A DNA stretch of 64,000 bases, taken from NCBI RefSeq assembly GCF_902459565.1, contig NZ_CABPSN010000002.1, forward strand, positions 868,001 through 932,000. Direction: 5' to 3'. Shown in pieces: positions 26,055-33,705 of the stretch. The DNA comes from Pandoraea aquatica (GTDB lineage Bacteria; Pseudomonadota; Gammaproteobacteria; Burkholderiales; Burkholderiaceae). A program made the position numbers and the translations under genes. The notes beneath the pieces were generated by a model. The model worked only from the letters and a program-made list of their open reading frames with translations. It did not search any database and was not told the DNA's origin. Within the stretch, counting starts at the first letter, position 1. Each line of letters starts with the position of its first letter.

Positions 26055-27887
26055 TCAGACGTAGTCCTTGTACTTGTCGAGCATGCGCACCGGCTTCGAG
26101 AGCGCGTCGCGACGGAACGGATCGCCCAGTTCGCGCGTGCACATGATTTCGATGATGGTCGTCTTGCCATGGTTCATCTGCATGTCGATGGCCTTCTTGA
26201 GCGCCGGGCCGACGTCTTCCAGACGATCGACCACGATGCCCTCCGCGCCCATCGCACGGGCGATGTTGGCGAAGCTCGGGCTGTCCAGTTCACCGGCGAC
26301 GAAGCGGCGGTTGTAGAAGTCGACCTGATTCTTCTTCTCGGCACCCCACTGACGGTTGTGGAAGACCACGGCCGTGACCGGAATGTTGTGACGCACGCAC
26401 GTGAGCGTTTCCATCAGGCTCATGCCCCACGCGCCGTCGCCGGCGTACGACACGGCCGGGCGGTGCGGTGCGGCCACCTTCGCGCCGATGATCGTCGGGA
26501 AGGCGTAGCCGCAGTTACCCCAGCTCATGGCCGCAAAGAAGCTGCGCGGCTTGTTAAAGCGCAGGTAGCTGTTGGCCACCGAGTTGATGTTGCCGATGTC
26601 GGTCGAGACCATGACGTCTTCCGGCATCGCCTTTTCGAGTTCGCGCAGCACCTGACGCGGGTGCAGATACTCGCCGCCGTTGAACGTCTTCTCGTGCTTT
26701 TGCTCTTCGATCATGTCGAGGCTGTACGGATCGCGCTCGTGGGTCCAGTCGTCGAGTTCCTTCTCCCAGGCCGCCTTTTCCGTGGCGATCTGATCGGCGC
26801 GAGCGGCACGCGTGGCGTCGCAGGCGAGCGTGCGCTCAGTCAGACGTTGCGACAGGGCGACGGCCGCAGCCTTCGCATCGCCGCAGATGCCGACCGAGAT
26901 CTTCTTCACGAGGCCGAGCATCTTGTGATCGGCGTCGATCTGAATGATCTTGGCGTTCTTCGGCCAGTAGTCCAGACCGTGCTGCGGCAGCGTGCCGAAC
27001 GGTCCGAGGCGCGAGCCAAGCGCGACGACGACGTCGGCCTGTGCGAGCAGCTTCATCGCGGCCTTCGAGCCCTGATAGCCGAGCGGGCCGCACCACAGCG
27101 GATGGTTGGCCGGGAACGAGTCGTTGTGCAGGTAGCTGTTGACGACCGGTGCGCCGAGACGCTCAGCCAGCGCCTTGCACTCTTCGACGGCGTCGGCCAT
27201 GACCACACCACCGCCCGAGATAATGACCGGGAACTTGGCTTGTGCGAGCAGTTCGGCCGCTTCGTTCAGACGCTCGTCGCCGCCAGCGCCGCGATCGAGA
27301 CGTTGCGGACGCGGAATCTCGGCCTTGATCTGGCCGTAGAAGTAGTCTCGCGGGATGTTGAGCTGCGTCGGGCCCATTTCGGCCATGGCGCGGTCGAAGC
27401 AGCGGCCGGTGAACTCGGCCATGCGTGCCGGGTGCGTCACGTGACCCTGATACTTCGTGAATTCCTGGAACATCGGCAGTTGCTTCGCTTCCTGGAAACC
27501 ACCGAGGCCGATACCCATCGTGCCGGCTTCCGGCGTGACGATCACGACCGGGCTGTGCGCCCAGTAAGCGGCGGCGATGGCCGTCACGCAGTTGCTGATG
27601 CCCGGGCCGTTCTGACCGATCACGACACCGTGACGGCCCGACACGCGAGCGTAACCGTCAGCCATGTGGCCAGCGCCTTGTTCGTGGACCACCGGAATCA
27701 GACGAATGCCGGCCGGCGCGAAGATGTCCATTGCGTCCATGAAGGCCGAGCCCATGATGCCGAACATCTCGCTCACGCCGTTGGCGACCATCGTTTCGAC
27801 GAACGCTTCCGAGGGCGTCATCGTTTGCGGACCGGCATCGGAGGCCGTCAGTTGCTGGGTGGCCGTAGCCGGATCTTTGGCGTTCAT
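26055..27887 (-). CDS. xsc: Sulfoacetaldehyde acetyltransferase
   Basis: A 610-residue thiamin diphosphate enzyme that converts sulfoacetaldehyde and phosphate to acetyl phosphate and sulfite, the key step in taurine and isethionate degradation. It has the catalytic Glu in PVVHEQGAGHMADGYAR and QNGPGISNCVTAIAAAYWAH, and the Xsc-specific GTMGIGLGGFQEAKQLPMF. The C-terminal ThDP-binding motif is AGDGAWGMS with NRQWGAEKKNQVDFY. GGAG precedes the ATG. Copy C of the shared regulatory motif and two further inverted repeats lie in the 233-bp upstream region. Confidence 0.96.
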   Translation of the reverse strand: MNAKDPATATQQLTASDAGPQTMTPSEAFVETMVANGVSEMFGIMGSAFMDAMDIFAPAGIRLIPVVHEQGAGHMADGYARVSGRHGVVIGQNGPGISNCVTAIAAAYWAHSPVVIVTPEAGTMGIGLGGFQEAKQLPMFQEFTKYQGHVTHPARMAEFTGRCFDRAMAEMGPTQLNIPRDYFYGQIKAEIPRPQRLDRGAGGDERLNEAAELLAQAKFPVIISGGGVVMADAVEECKALAERLGAPVVNSYLHNDSFPANHPLWCGPLGYQGSKAAMKLLAQADVVVALGSRLGPFGTLPQHGLDYWPKNAKIIQIDADHKMLGLVKKISVGICGDAKAAAVALSQRLTERTLACDATRAARADQIATEKAAWEKELDDWTHERDPYSLDMIEEQKHEKTFNGGEYLHPRQVLRELEKAMPEDVMVSTDIGNINSVANSYLRFNKPRSFFAAMSWGNCGYAFPTIIGAKVAAPHRPAVSYAGDGAWGMSLMETLTCVRHNIPVTAVVFHNRQWGAEKKNQVDFYNRRFVAGELDSPSFANIARAMGAEGIVVDRLEDVGPALKKAIDMQMNHGKTTIIEIMCTRELGDPFRRDALSKPVRMLDKYKDYV

Positions 27888-27910
27888 GGGTGTCTCCAGT
27901 GAAAAATAAA

Positions 27911-27927
27911 CGGAACAAATAATTCCG
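27911..27927. promoter_or_regulatory. Inverted repeat in the xsc promoter region
   Basis: CGGAA (27911-27915) and TTCCG (27923-27927) flank seven A+T bases, 23 bases upstream of the xsc start. The GGAA-N7-TTCC shape resembles the palindromes bound by E. coli IclR. It could be an IclR-type operator. Confidence 0.4.
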
Positions 27928-27991
27928 ATTTCGTTGCTTGTTTCGAAATTTAGGGGATCAAACCGCCGTCGTCAATTGGTATTTTTATTAT

Positions 27992-28008
27992 TTGGTACGT
28001 TTTGTATT
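27992..28008. promoter_or_regulatory. Copy C of a 17-nt motif shared by three promoter regions
   Basis: TTGGTACGTTTTGTATT lies about 105 bases upstream of xsc. A TTGGTA repeat 17 bases away (27976-27981) gives a direct-repeat arrangement. The motif recurs upstream of iclR1 (19282) and of the CobS-like gene (21271). Confidence 0.45.
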
Positions 28009-28020
28009 GAAAAATACAAA
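28001..28020. promoter_or_regulatory. A+T-rich perfect inverted repeat upstream of xsc
   Basis: TTTGTATT (28001-28008) and AATACAAA (28013-28020) form an 8-bp perfect inverted repeat with a four-base centre, overlapping copy C of the shared motif. It probably belongs to the same operator. Confidence 0.45.
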
Positions 28021-28073
28021 TTCAACCTGTGTCAGTTGACGAAGATGGCGTGTCGCCGTCGTTCAGAAAAAAA

Positions 28074-28092
28074 CGCCCCGTCAGGCGGGGCG
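28074..28092 (-). terminator. Intrinsic terminator of the tauYX transcript
   Basis: On the minus strand a 7-bp stem (28086-28092 with 28074-28080) and a five-base loop are followed by seven T residues. It separates tauYX from xsc, which therefore needs its own promoter. Confidence 0.82.
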
Positions 28093-28120
28093 GGCAATCC
28101 GGGCATTCCTCAGGGCGTGA

Positions 28121-28510
28121 TCAGAACGCCGGGCGGTCCTTGCGGAACGCATTCTTCACTTCGATCTTGCCGTCGCGCAGTGTGAAGACGTCGACCATGC
28201 GCGCTTCGACGCGCGAGCCGTCGGCCTTCGTGCCGCGGAACGTCGACTCCGATACGGCGCGATCGCCGTCCACGAAATGCACGCCCTCCGTCCAAGACGC
28301 GTCGGGGAAGTTCTCCCACGCGGACTGGAATGCGGCGCGCACGGCTTCACGGCCTTCGAAGGTGCGCCCGAGCATGTCGGGGCCGGCGACCGCGTGGAAC
28401 ACGCATGTGTCGGTCATGCAGGCCATGAGGGCATCGATGTCGTGGCGGTTCCAGGCGTCGTTGAACGCGGTGAGCAACTGGATGGCGGCGGTGTCGTTCT
28501 GAGTCGTCAT
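28121..28510 (-). CDS. tauX: SnoaL/NTF2-like protein, probable taurine dehydrogenase small subunit
   Basis: A 129-residue NTF2/SnoaL-fold protein (LLTAFNDAWNRHDIDALMAC, GREAVRAAFQSAWENFPDAS, VDVFTLRDGKIEVKNAF). By size and position next to a flavoprotein dehydrogenase it corresponds to TauX, the small subunit of taurine dehydrogenase, which converts taurine to sulfoacetaldehyde with ammonium release. It follows tauY by 41 bp on the same strand and is closed by a T-run terminator. The domain alone would only say SnoaL-like; the TauX call depends on the neighbours tauY and xsc. Confidence 0.75.
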   Translation of the reverse strand: MTTQNDTAAIQLLTAFNDAWNRHDIDALMACMTDTCVFHAVAGPDMLGRTFEGREAVRAAFQSAWENFPDASWTEGVHFVDGDRAVSESTFRGTKADGSRVEARMVDVFTLRDGKIEVKNAFRKDRPAF

Positions 28511-28551
28511 TGCAGATTCCAAAATTCGAGAGATAAGCGATAAGGGCAGGA

Positions 28552-29982
28552 TCAGCGGGCTTCGTCCTGCGCGTGATATCGCTGATAGAGAAAGCGCTGG
28601 CCGATGCGGCGGAACGGCGCGAAGCCTTGCCATTGCACCGTGCCGAACACGTTCGGGTATTGCAGCGCGGAGTCGTAGATGGGGAGATCCCACGATGGGT
28701 CGCGCTGCCCGGCAATGCGCTGGGCGAGTCGGCGTCCTGCGTGTGCGGAGAACGACACGCCGTTGCCGCCGTAGCCCACGGCATAAAAGAGGTTCTGACG
28801 CGGATCGGGCTGTGTGACGCGCGGCATCATGTCGTGGCTCACGTCCACCCAACCCCACCACGAGTAGTCGATCTGAATGCCCTTGAGCGCGGGGAATTTG
28901 CGATGCAGGCCTTCGACGAGCACGGCCATATGTTTCGGATTCTGCGCATCGGCCCCAGTGATCGAGCTGCGGCTGCCGATCTGCAACCGGTTATCGGGCA
29001 GCAGACGGTAGTAATAGCGCAGCGTGCGCGTATCGGTGATGACTTCGTGCGTGCGGAAGTTCGTCGCGGCGATCTCGTCCGGCGTGAGTACGCGTGTGAC
29101 GAGCGAGTTCGACAGGATCGGCATGATCTTCGCGCGCAGCGCTTTCGTGACGTCGTTACGCGTGTAGCCGCCGGTGGCGAAGGCGACCGCCTTGGCCCGT
29201 ACGACACCGCGCGGCGTGCGCACGTGATGCACGCCGTTGATCGTCTCCACGCCCAGCACGGGCGTCGACGGATGCACGCGTGCGCCGAGCGCGCGCGCCA
29301 TGCGCAGATAGCCGAACGCGAGTTTGAGCGGGTGCACGCCGATACCGTCGGGTTCGTGCAGTGCGCCGCAGTTTTCCTGATCGTCGACGTATTGTTCGCG
29401 GACTTCGTCGCGCGAGAGGATGCGGGTGTCGTAGCCGAAGACATCGCGCATGACCTTCGCTTCGTTGCGCAGGAAGTCCATCTTGCGATCGCGGTGGGCG
29501 ATGTAGAGGTGGCCGCCCGGTTGCGGGTCGCACTCGGGCACTTCGGCGATGAGCGATTTGAACGTGTTGAAGCCTTCGCGGATTTCGGCGTCAAGACGCA
29601 GGGCGGTGTCCTTGCCCCAGCGATCGATCCATTGCGAGCGATAGAGACGTCCGCTGGCATTTTGTCCCTGACCGCCGTTACGGCTGGTGCAACCCCAGCA
29701 CGTCTGGTTCGCTTCGAGCACCGTGGCGCGAATGCCATGTTCGCGCGCGAGGAACAGGGCGGTGGACAGGCCGGTGAAGCCAGCGCCGACGATGACCACG
29801 TCGACATCGGCATCGCCGGCGAGCGGTCCGTCGTCCTCGGGCGGTTCACCTGCGGTGGCAACCCAGTAGGTCGGTGCGTAGTCCATGCCCAGCCCGGGGG
29901 TGGACGAGACTAGCGGATCGTAAAGCGGATCGTATGGCGCTGCGGAGCGACGATCCAGCGCGAAGGATTCAATCGTACCCAC
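28552..29982 (-). CDS. tauY: FAD-dependent oxidoreductase, probable taurine dehydrogenase large subunit
   Basis: A 476-residue DAO-family flavoprotein (PuuB/ThiO-like). The FAD-binding fold begins near residue 60 (VDVVIVGAGFTGLSTALFLA, ATVLEAN), followed by TSRNGGQGQNASGRLYRSQW, and the C-terminal FYAVGYGGNGVSFSAHAGRR closes the cofactor site. I chose GTG 29982 because AGGAG stands six bases upstream. Its pairing with tauX and its place next to xsc-pta-tauE indicate the large subunit of taurine dehydrogenase. A gamma-glutamylputrescine oxidase would be the alternative by family alone. Confidence 0.78.
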   Translation of the reverse strand: MGTIESFALDRRSAAPYDPLYDPLVSSTPGLGMDYAPTYWVATAGEPPEDDGPLAGDADVDVVIVGAGFTGLSTALFLAREHGIRATVLEANQTCWGCTSRNGGQGQNASGRLYRSQWIDRWGKDTALRLDAEIREGFNTFKSLIAEVPECDPQPGGHLYIAHRDRKMDFLRNEAKVMRDVFGYDTRILSRDEVREQYVDDQENCGALHEPDGIGVHPLKLAFGYLRMARALGARVHPSTPVLGVETINGVHHVRTPRGVVRAKAVAFATGGYTRNDVTKALRAKIMPILSNSLVTRVLTPDEIAATNFRTHEVITDTRTLRYYYRLLPDNRLQIGSRSSITGADAQNPKHMAVLVEGLHRKFPALKGIQIDYSWWGWVDVSHDMMPRVTQPDPRQNLFYAVGYGGNGVSFSAHAGRRLAQRIAGQRDPSWDLPIYDSALQYPNVFGTVQWQGFAPFRRIGQRFLYQRYHAQDEAR

Positions 29983-30058
29983 GTTTGGCTCCTGAAGAGA
30001 ATGAGCCAATACTGCCAAGAACAATTTCGTGGGATTAGTACCACCGGAGACTTGTGAT

Positions 30059-30122
30059 GGTGCCAGCGCCCAGCCGCACCGCTACGGCTCGGACTTCGTA
30101 AGGGAAGTCCCTGACTGGCACC
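30059..30122. other. 64-nt sequence able to fold as a three-way junction
   Basis: An outer 8-bp stem (GGTGCCAG, 30059-30066, with CTGGCACC, 30115-30122) encloses two hairpins: AGCCG (30072-30076) with CGGCT (30085-30089), and GGACTTC (30091-30097) with GAAGTCC (30104-30110). All stems are perfect. ATTTTT follows closely on the plus strand. It could be a small structured RNA, a leader or an REP-like element. No second copy was noticed in the window. Confidence 0.45.
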
Positions 30123-30171
30123 ACATTTTTGCCGTACGTGGCGCCAGAAAATGTGCGCTGGCTCCCCGCTG

Positions 30172-30191
30172 GACGGGCGCAAAGTGAAAGC
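30172..30191 (+). repeat. 20-bp direct repeat in the leader of the first unknown paralogue (copy 1)
   Basis: This 20-base sequence is identical to 33631-33650, which covers the last codons of the second paralogue and the leader of the third. Both copies lie 55-56 bases before the start of a paralogous gene. Copy 1 reads TGAK then stop in frame, like the end of the second paralogue. It is probably a relic of gene duplication and deletion. Confidence 0.6.
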
Positions 30192-30245
30192 GGCGCGAGA
30201 TGGCGTGCAGACAGACTGTTCCGGTGGAATTCTCTTGGAGCTATC

Positions 30246-31442
30246 GTGAACCCTGCCGTCACATTCTCTACCCAACCCTCCATCATTAACGCTGACATGG
30301 ATGCGCAAATGATTCCGAGCGGCAACGATACGTCAGGTGCTTTCCGGGCGCTAACGCATTACATCGAAAGTGATGGGGCACTCGATCAAGGCATATTCGA
30401 AGTGCATCGAGGGCGCATACAAATTGCTGATGCGACAGCGTCGCTCAAGTCTTGCTTCGTTGGCGACCCGCTCGACCAGGAAACGCGAAACGCACTCTTC
30501 CGACTTCATCTCGCGTCGTATCCAAAGGGACTGGACTATCTGTCGGATCAGGACTCGCTAGGAACGCTCGGTGATGATGCGATGCGGGTGCTTCATGCGC
30601 TGTGTGCCGAAACCCGAGAGCAAATATTCGCCACGCCTCAATTGGCTTGCAACGGCATGATCGTTCTGCCACTCCCTGACACAAACGTGAATATCGTGCT
30701 TCATCCGCAATGCATGCGCGCGGCAGACGGTTTCGTGACCAGTCTCGAGGCCGACCGCCTGATTCGGAGCAAAGCTGACGTCGAGGAGGAGGGCGGGGCG
30801 ATATTTGCGAGGCGAATGCTTAAGTTGAAGGTCTCGCTAATGCTTGACGGACGCCGAGTTGATCCGCTCGCGCTTCGCACGTGGTATTCGATACTGACAA
30901 CAGCGCATTCGCAGACATGCTTTGAGCCATCCGTACCCAAGGAGGATCAAGTGCAACTGGGTCTGATTCTGCACAGCTTGGTGCGTGACATGGATTTGAC
31001 GTTGGAGCACGTAGGAAGTAGTGAAGCGCTGAATATCGTCAACACAAATTGCCTCACCCTCGCCGAAGCGGCGTTCGAGCGTTCCGAAAACCTGTGGGAC
31101 GTCGCTGTGGTCCGGTCAGCATTGGTGGAGTTGTTTGGTAGTGCCGGAGATCGTGATCGCTTGCCCGACGCGTTACGACGCAAAGGCGACGCTTATGCTG
31201 CGCTGGCGGAGAGGGGAATGGAGAAGGGGCATTCGACGGTTGCCGAGACGCTTCACGAGGCGGCGCGAGCGTATCAGCGTGTGCCGGATGCTGCTGCGTT
31301 AGCCAGGCTTCGGCCGTTGGTAGCGAAGCAATCTGCAATTGAAAGAGCGCGAAGTCCGCACTTCGATACGCAGCCCGATTCTGCGACATCGCTGCTCGCG
31401 GCGCTATGGGGAAACGATGCCGGTGATGCACACGCCACCTGA
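30246..31442 (+). CDS. Unknown protein, family member A1
   Basis: A 398-residue protein of unknown function, paralogous to the proteins at 32732 and 33706. The shared core (about residues 30-290) carries ALFRLHLASYPKGLDYL, LCAETREQIF, a short beta-like segment NGMIVLPLPDTNVNIVLHP, a Trp-containing helix (LALRTWYSIL) and LGLILHSLVRD. A1 has about 100 extra C-terminal residues, partly TPR-like. The N terminus is rich in Ser, Asn and Pro with no signal peptide. I chose GTG 30246 because GGAG lies five bases upstream and the position aligns with the A3 start. A secreted effector or an intracellular helical scaffold are both possible; I assign no function. Confidence 0.75.
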   Translation: MNPAVTFSTQPSIINADMDAQMIPSGNDTSGAFRALTHYIESDGALDQGIFEVHRGRIQIADATASLKSCFVGDPLDQETRNALFRLHLASYPKGLDYLSDQDSLGTLGDDAMRVLHALCAETREQIFATPQLACNGMIVLPLPDTNVNIVLHPQCMRAADGFVTSLEADRLIRSKADVEEEGGAIFARRMLKLKVSLMLDGRRVDPLALRTWYSILTTAHSQTCFEPSVPKEDQVQLGLILHSLVRDMDLTLEHVGSSEALNIVNTNCLTLAEAAFERSENLWDVAVVRSALVELFGSAGDRDRLPDALRRKGDAYAALAERGMEKGHSTVAETLHEAARAYQRVPDAAALARLRPLVAKQSAIERARSPHFDTQPDSATSLLAALWGNDAGDAHAT

Positions 31443-31640
31443 ACGCGGCCGACTGTCCCAAGCGTGGGCTTGCTTCGCCGGACCCAATGATGAAAACATT
31501 CGGTGCGCGCTTTTTCTACGCCAACTCGTTTCTTATCCAATGGTGTTGTGTTAACAAATGGCGAAACCGATGACATTGGCACCGCCGCTCCGCTGTTCTT
31601 GCTGGGGCTCACGGACGCTTGCCGTGAGGTCGCGACGCGA

Positions 31641-32066
31641 TTACGCCAGAACCCCCAGGCCGTGCTTCTCGAGAACTTGAAGCAGCTTCGCTGCAGCACC
31701 GCTCGGCGTTTTAGTGCCCGCCTCCCATTTTTGAACCGTAGACGCACTGGTATTGAGATAGGCCGCGAGTACACCTTGGCTTACATGTACGCTTTTGCGA
31801 ATCCTGATGATTGCGGTCTTCGTGTACTTTGGAACTGCGGGTACGCACAACTCATCGTATTCGCGCATCGTACGTTTGCTGATGCCGCCAGCGGCATGCA
31901 TGTCTTTCGCAATCTCGTGGATTGCTGCCAGCGCCTCGGACTCATCGACGGCGGCTCGGCCTTGCACTCTCGCCGCAGGAGTCCGGGACGCTGAGGTTAT
32001 TGTCTTGCCGCTGGCCCTGCGATTGGGCTTGGCCGCAGCCTTAGAAGCCACAACTGATTTGGTCAT
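31641..32066 (-). CDS. XRE/HigA-type antitoxin with basic N-terminal extension
   Basis: A 141-residue protein. The C-terminal 60 residues form an XRE-type helix-turn-helix (VLAAYLNTSASTVQKWEAGT, PSGAAAKLLQVLEKHGL) as in HigA-like antitoxins. About 45 N-terminal residues are rich in Ala, Lys, Arg and Ser, which is longer than usual. It overlaps the upstream toxin gene by four bases (ATGA) and lies downstream of it, the toxin-first order of higBA. It should neutralise the toxin and repress the operon through the palindrome at 32499-32513. Confidence 0.82.
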   Translation of the reverse strand: MTKSVVASKAAAKPNRRASGKTITSASRTPAARVQGRAAVDESEALAAIHEIAKDMHAAGGISKRTMREYDELCVPAVPKYTKTAIIRIRKSVHVSQGVLAAYLNTSASTVQKWEAGTKTPSGAAAKLLQVLEKHGLGVLA

Positions 32067-32464
32067 TTTCCACAAATCTCCACTAAGGTTCCTGCCTTCA
32101 ACATTTCCTCAATCGCCTTTTTCGGCAAGACTTTGAAGTCTTTAGCCAGCTTCTTGAAGCCCTTCAGCGCCTTTACCCCAACGTTCTTTTCATCTTGCTT
32201 ATTAAACAGATAAGCAAAAATGATCCAGACCTCCTCTTTCTCGATGAAGAGCGCCCGGAAATCTCCGTTGCGCAGTCGTGCTTTGACGACTCCCGCACCT
32301 AACGCGATTCCGCAAACTCCTTTGTCGGTCCACTTCTCCGCAACCCCGTACAACTCGTCGTTCGATATTCCAGAAGCTTGGGCATCCCATGCGAACCTGC
32401 GGGTTTTGAAGATCCGAATTCTCTCTGGGCCGCTCTCATTCACTCCATTTTTTGCTAAAGGCAT
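32063..32464 (-). CDS. RelE/HigB-type toxin (type II toxin-antitoxin)
   Basis: A 133-residue protein matching the RelE-like toxin family typified by RIFKTRRFAWDAQASGISN, GVAEKWTDKGVCGIALGAGVVKARL, and WIIFAYLFNKQDEKNV followed by LKGFKKLAKDF. Members are usually ribosome-dependent mRNA endonucleases. The antitoxin gene follows with a four-base overlap. It is embedded between members A1 and A2 of the unknown family and transcribed against them. Activity cannot be judged from sequence alone, but the frame is complete. Confidence 0.83.
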   Translation of the reverse strand: MPLAKNGVNESGPERIRIFKTRRFAWDAQASGISNDELYGVAEKWTDKGVCGIALGAGVVKARLRNGDFRALFIEKEEVWIIFAYLFNKQDEKNVGVKALKGFKKLAKDFKVLPKKAIEEMLKAGTLVEICGK

Positions 32465-32498
32465 CTGGTTGTCGTGTGCACATTATGACCGAAAAATG

Positions 32499-32513
32499 TA
32501 GCACTTAGTGCTA
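32499..32513. promoter_or_regulatory. Probable operator of the toxin-antitoxin operon
   Basis: TAGCACT-T-AGTGCTA is a perfect 7-bp inverted repeat, 35 bases upstream of the toxin start. A possible -10 element, CATAAT on the minus strand, lies between it and the gene. Autoregulation by the XRE antitoxin is expected. Confidence 0.6.
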
Positions 32514-32731
32514 TATATGGCAATGTGACCCCAGTCTGCGGTTAGGTGCCGTCCGCAAAAAAAGTGCTCGTTAATCAGTCGCGAGGACATTATCTGAAAG
32601 CTGCTGGACATCGCGCGCGTACATGCTGTCCACGTGGATTGCTAAAAAGGTCAACGTCATGCCCGTGACCGGAATCGCAGACATTTCTTTTGCAAGGCAA
32701 GCTTCCAACGTCTCGTTTAGGAGTCAATGCA

Positions 32732-33646
32732 ATGCCACTAAGCGGTGCCACGAATTCCATTTATCTCGCGCCGACATTTCCGTGTTCGCGTGCCAAAGCG
32801 ATGATCGGTGACGTTTCGGAGGCTTTCAGCTCGCTCACGCAATACCTCGAAGGTCGCGCGCGTCTCAATCCGGCCACCATCGAAGCCCATCGCCAATGGA
32901 GCCAGAGGGCTCCGGACGCGGACTCGCTAAGTGCTTGCTTCGTCGATGACGACAACGTCCCGGAAATTCGTTTGGCACTCTTTCGACTCCATCTCGCGTC
33001 GTATCCAAAGGGGTTGAGTTATTTGACTGAAAATGGTGAGGTCGATGAAATCGAAGCCGCTGCTGCACTCGTTTTGCGGGACCTCACGGCCGAAAGCCGA
33101 GAGGCAATGCTGGCCGCACCCGAACTGGCCGACAACGGCGTGCTTGTTGTGTCGTTACCGGACACGCGGATAAGGATCGTGCTCCATCCAGAGTGCCTGA
33201 GTCCAGCCAGCGCAGGCGTGACAGAACAAGAAGCAAGCGACCTGCTCTTGAGACGAGCCGCCGACTCGCGTGATGGCGCTCTGACGCTTCTGGAGCGCAT
33301 GCTGACGCTTCGGGACGTATTGGACCCGGAGCTTCCCGATCCGCTCGCCATTCAGACGTGGCACGCGTTAGCGATGCGGGCTCACTGGCCGCTTTGCCAC
33401 ATCGATACCCGCGTGACGAAGCAACACAAGGAGGAACTCGGATTCATCCTTCACAGCCTGGCAACGTATGACGATCTGCGAGCGTGGCGGTCCAGTTGCC
33501 TTTGGGCGGCGCTCGACGCGTTCGAATGTGCGGAAAACGACGAGGCGGCGAGTGTCGTGCGTCAGGAAATTGCGGTGCTGGATCGGGCGCACGAAGCGCC
33601 TCTGCGTGAGCCGACGAACATCTGGGGATCGACGGGCGCAAAGTGA
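32732..33646 (+). CDS. Unknown protein, family member A2
   Basis: A 304-residue paralogue of A1 and A3. Shared motifs are ALFRLHLASYPKGLSYL, LTAESREAML, NGVLVVSLPDTRIRIVLHPE, EASDLLLRRA, LLERMLTL, LAIQTWHALA and ELGFILHSLA. The DNA around the first motif is nearly identical to A1, showing recent duplication. Start ATG 32732 has AGGAG eight bases upstream. No signal peptide or catalytic motif is visible. The last codons form part of the 20-bp repeat also found before A1. Function unknown. Confidence 0.75.
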   Translation: MPLSGATNSIYLAPTFPCSRAKAMIGDVSEAFSSLTQYLEGRARLNPATIEAHRQWSQRAPDADSLSACFVDDDNVPEIRLALFRLHLASYPKGLSYLTENGEVDEIEAAAALVLRDLTAESREAMLAAPELADNGVLVVSLPDTRIRIVLHPECLSPASAGVTEQEASDLLLRRAADSRDGALTLLERMLTLRDVLDPELPDPLAIQTWHALAMRAHWPLCHIDTRVTKQHKEELGFILHSLATYDDLRAWRSSCLWAALDAFECAENDEAASVVRQEIAVLDRAHEAPLREPTNIWGSTGAK

Positions 33647-33650
33647 AAGC
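33631..33650 (+). repeat. 20-bp direct repeat at the A2/A3 junction (copy 2)
   Basis: Identical to 30172-30191. It spans the end of A2 including its stop codon and the beginning of the A3 leader. Confidence 0.6.
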
Positions 33651-33705
33651 CTTCGGGGCTTGGCAGGCGTACGGACAGTTCGCCTGGATTTCCGTAGAGG
33701 ACAGT

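Noticed and set aside
26169-27902. A 577-codon open frame antisense to xsc
   Set aside because: It mirrors the xsc coding frame in a high-G+C gene; its translation is rich in Arg, His and Asp with no domain pattern, while xsc is unmistakable.
28573-29913. A 446-codon open frame antisense to tauY
   Set aside because: A shadow of the tauY frame with no recognisable protein features.
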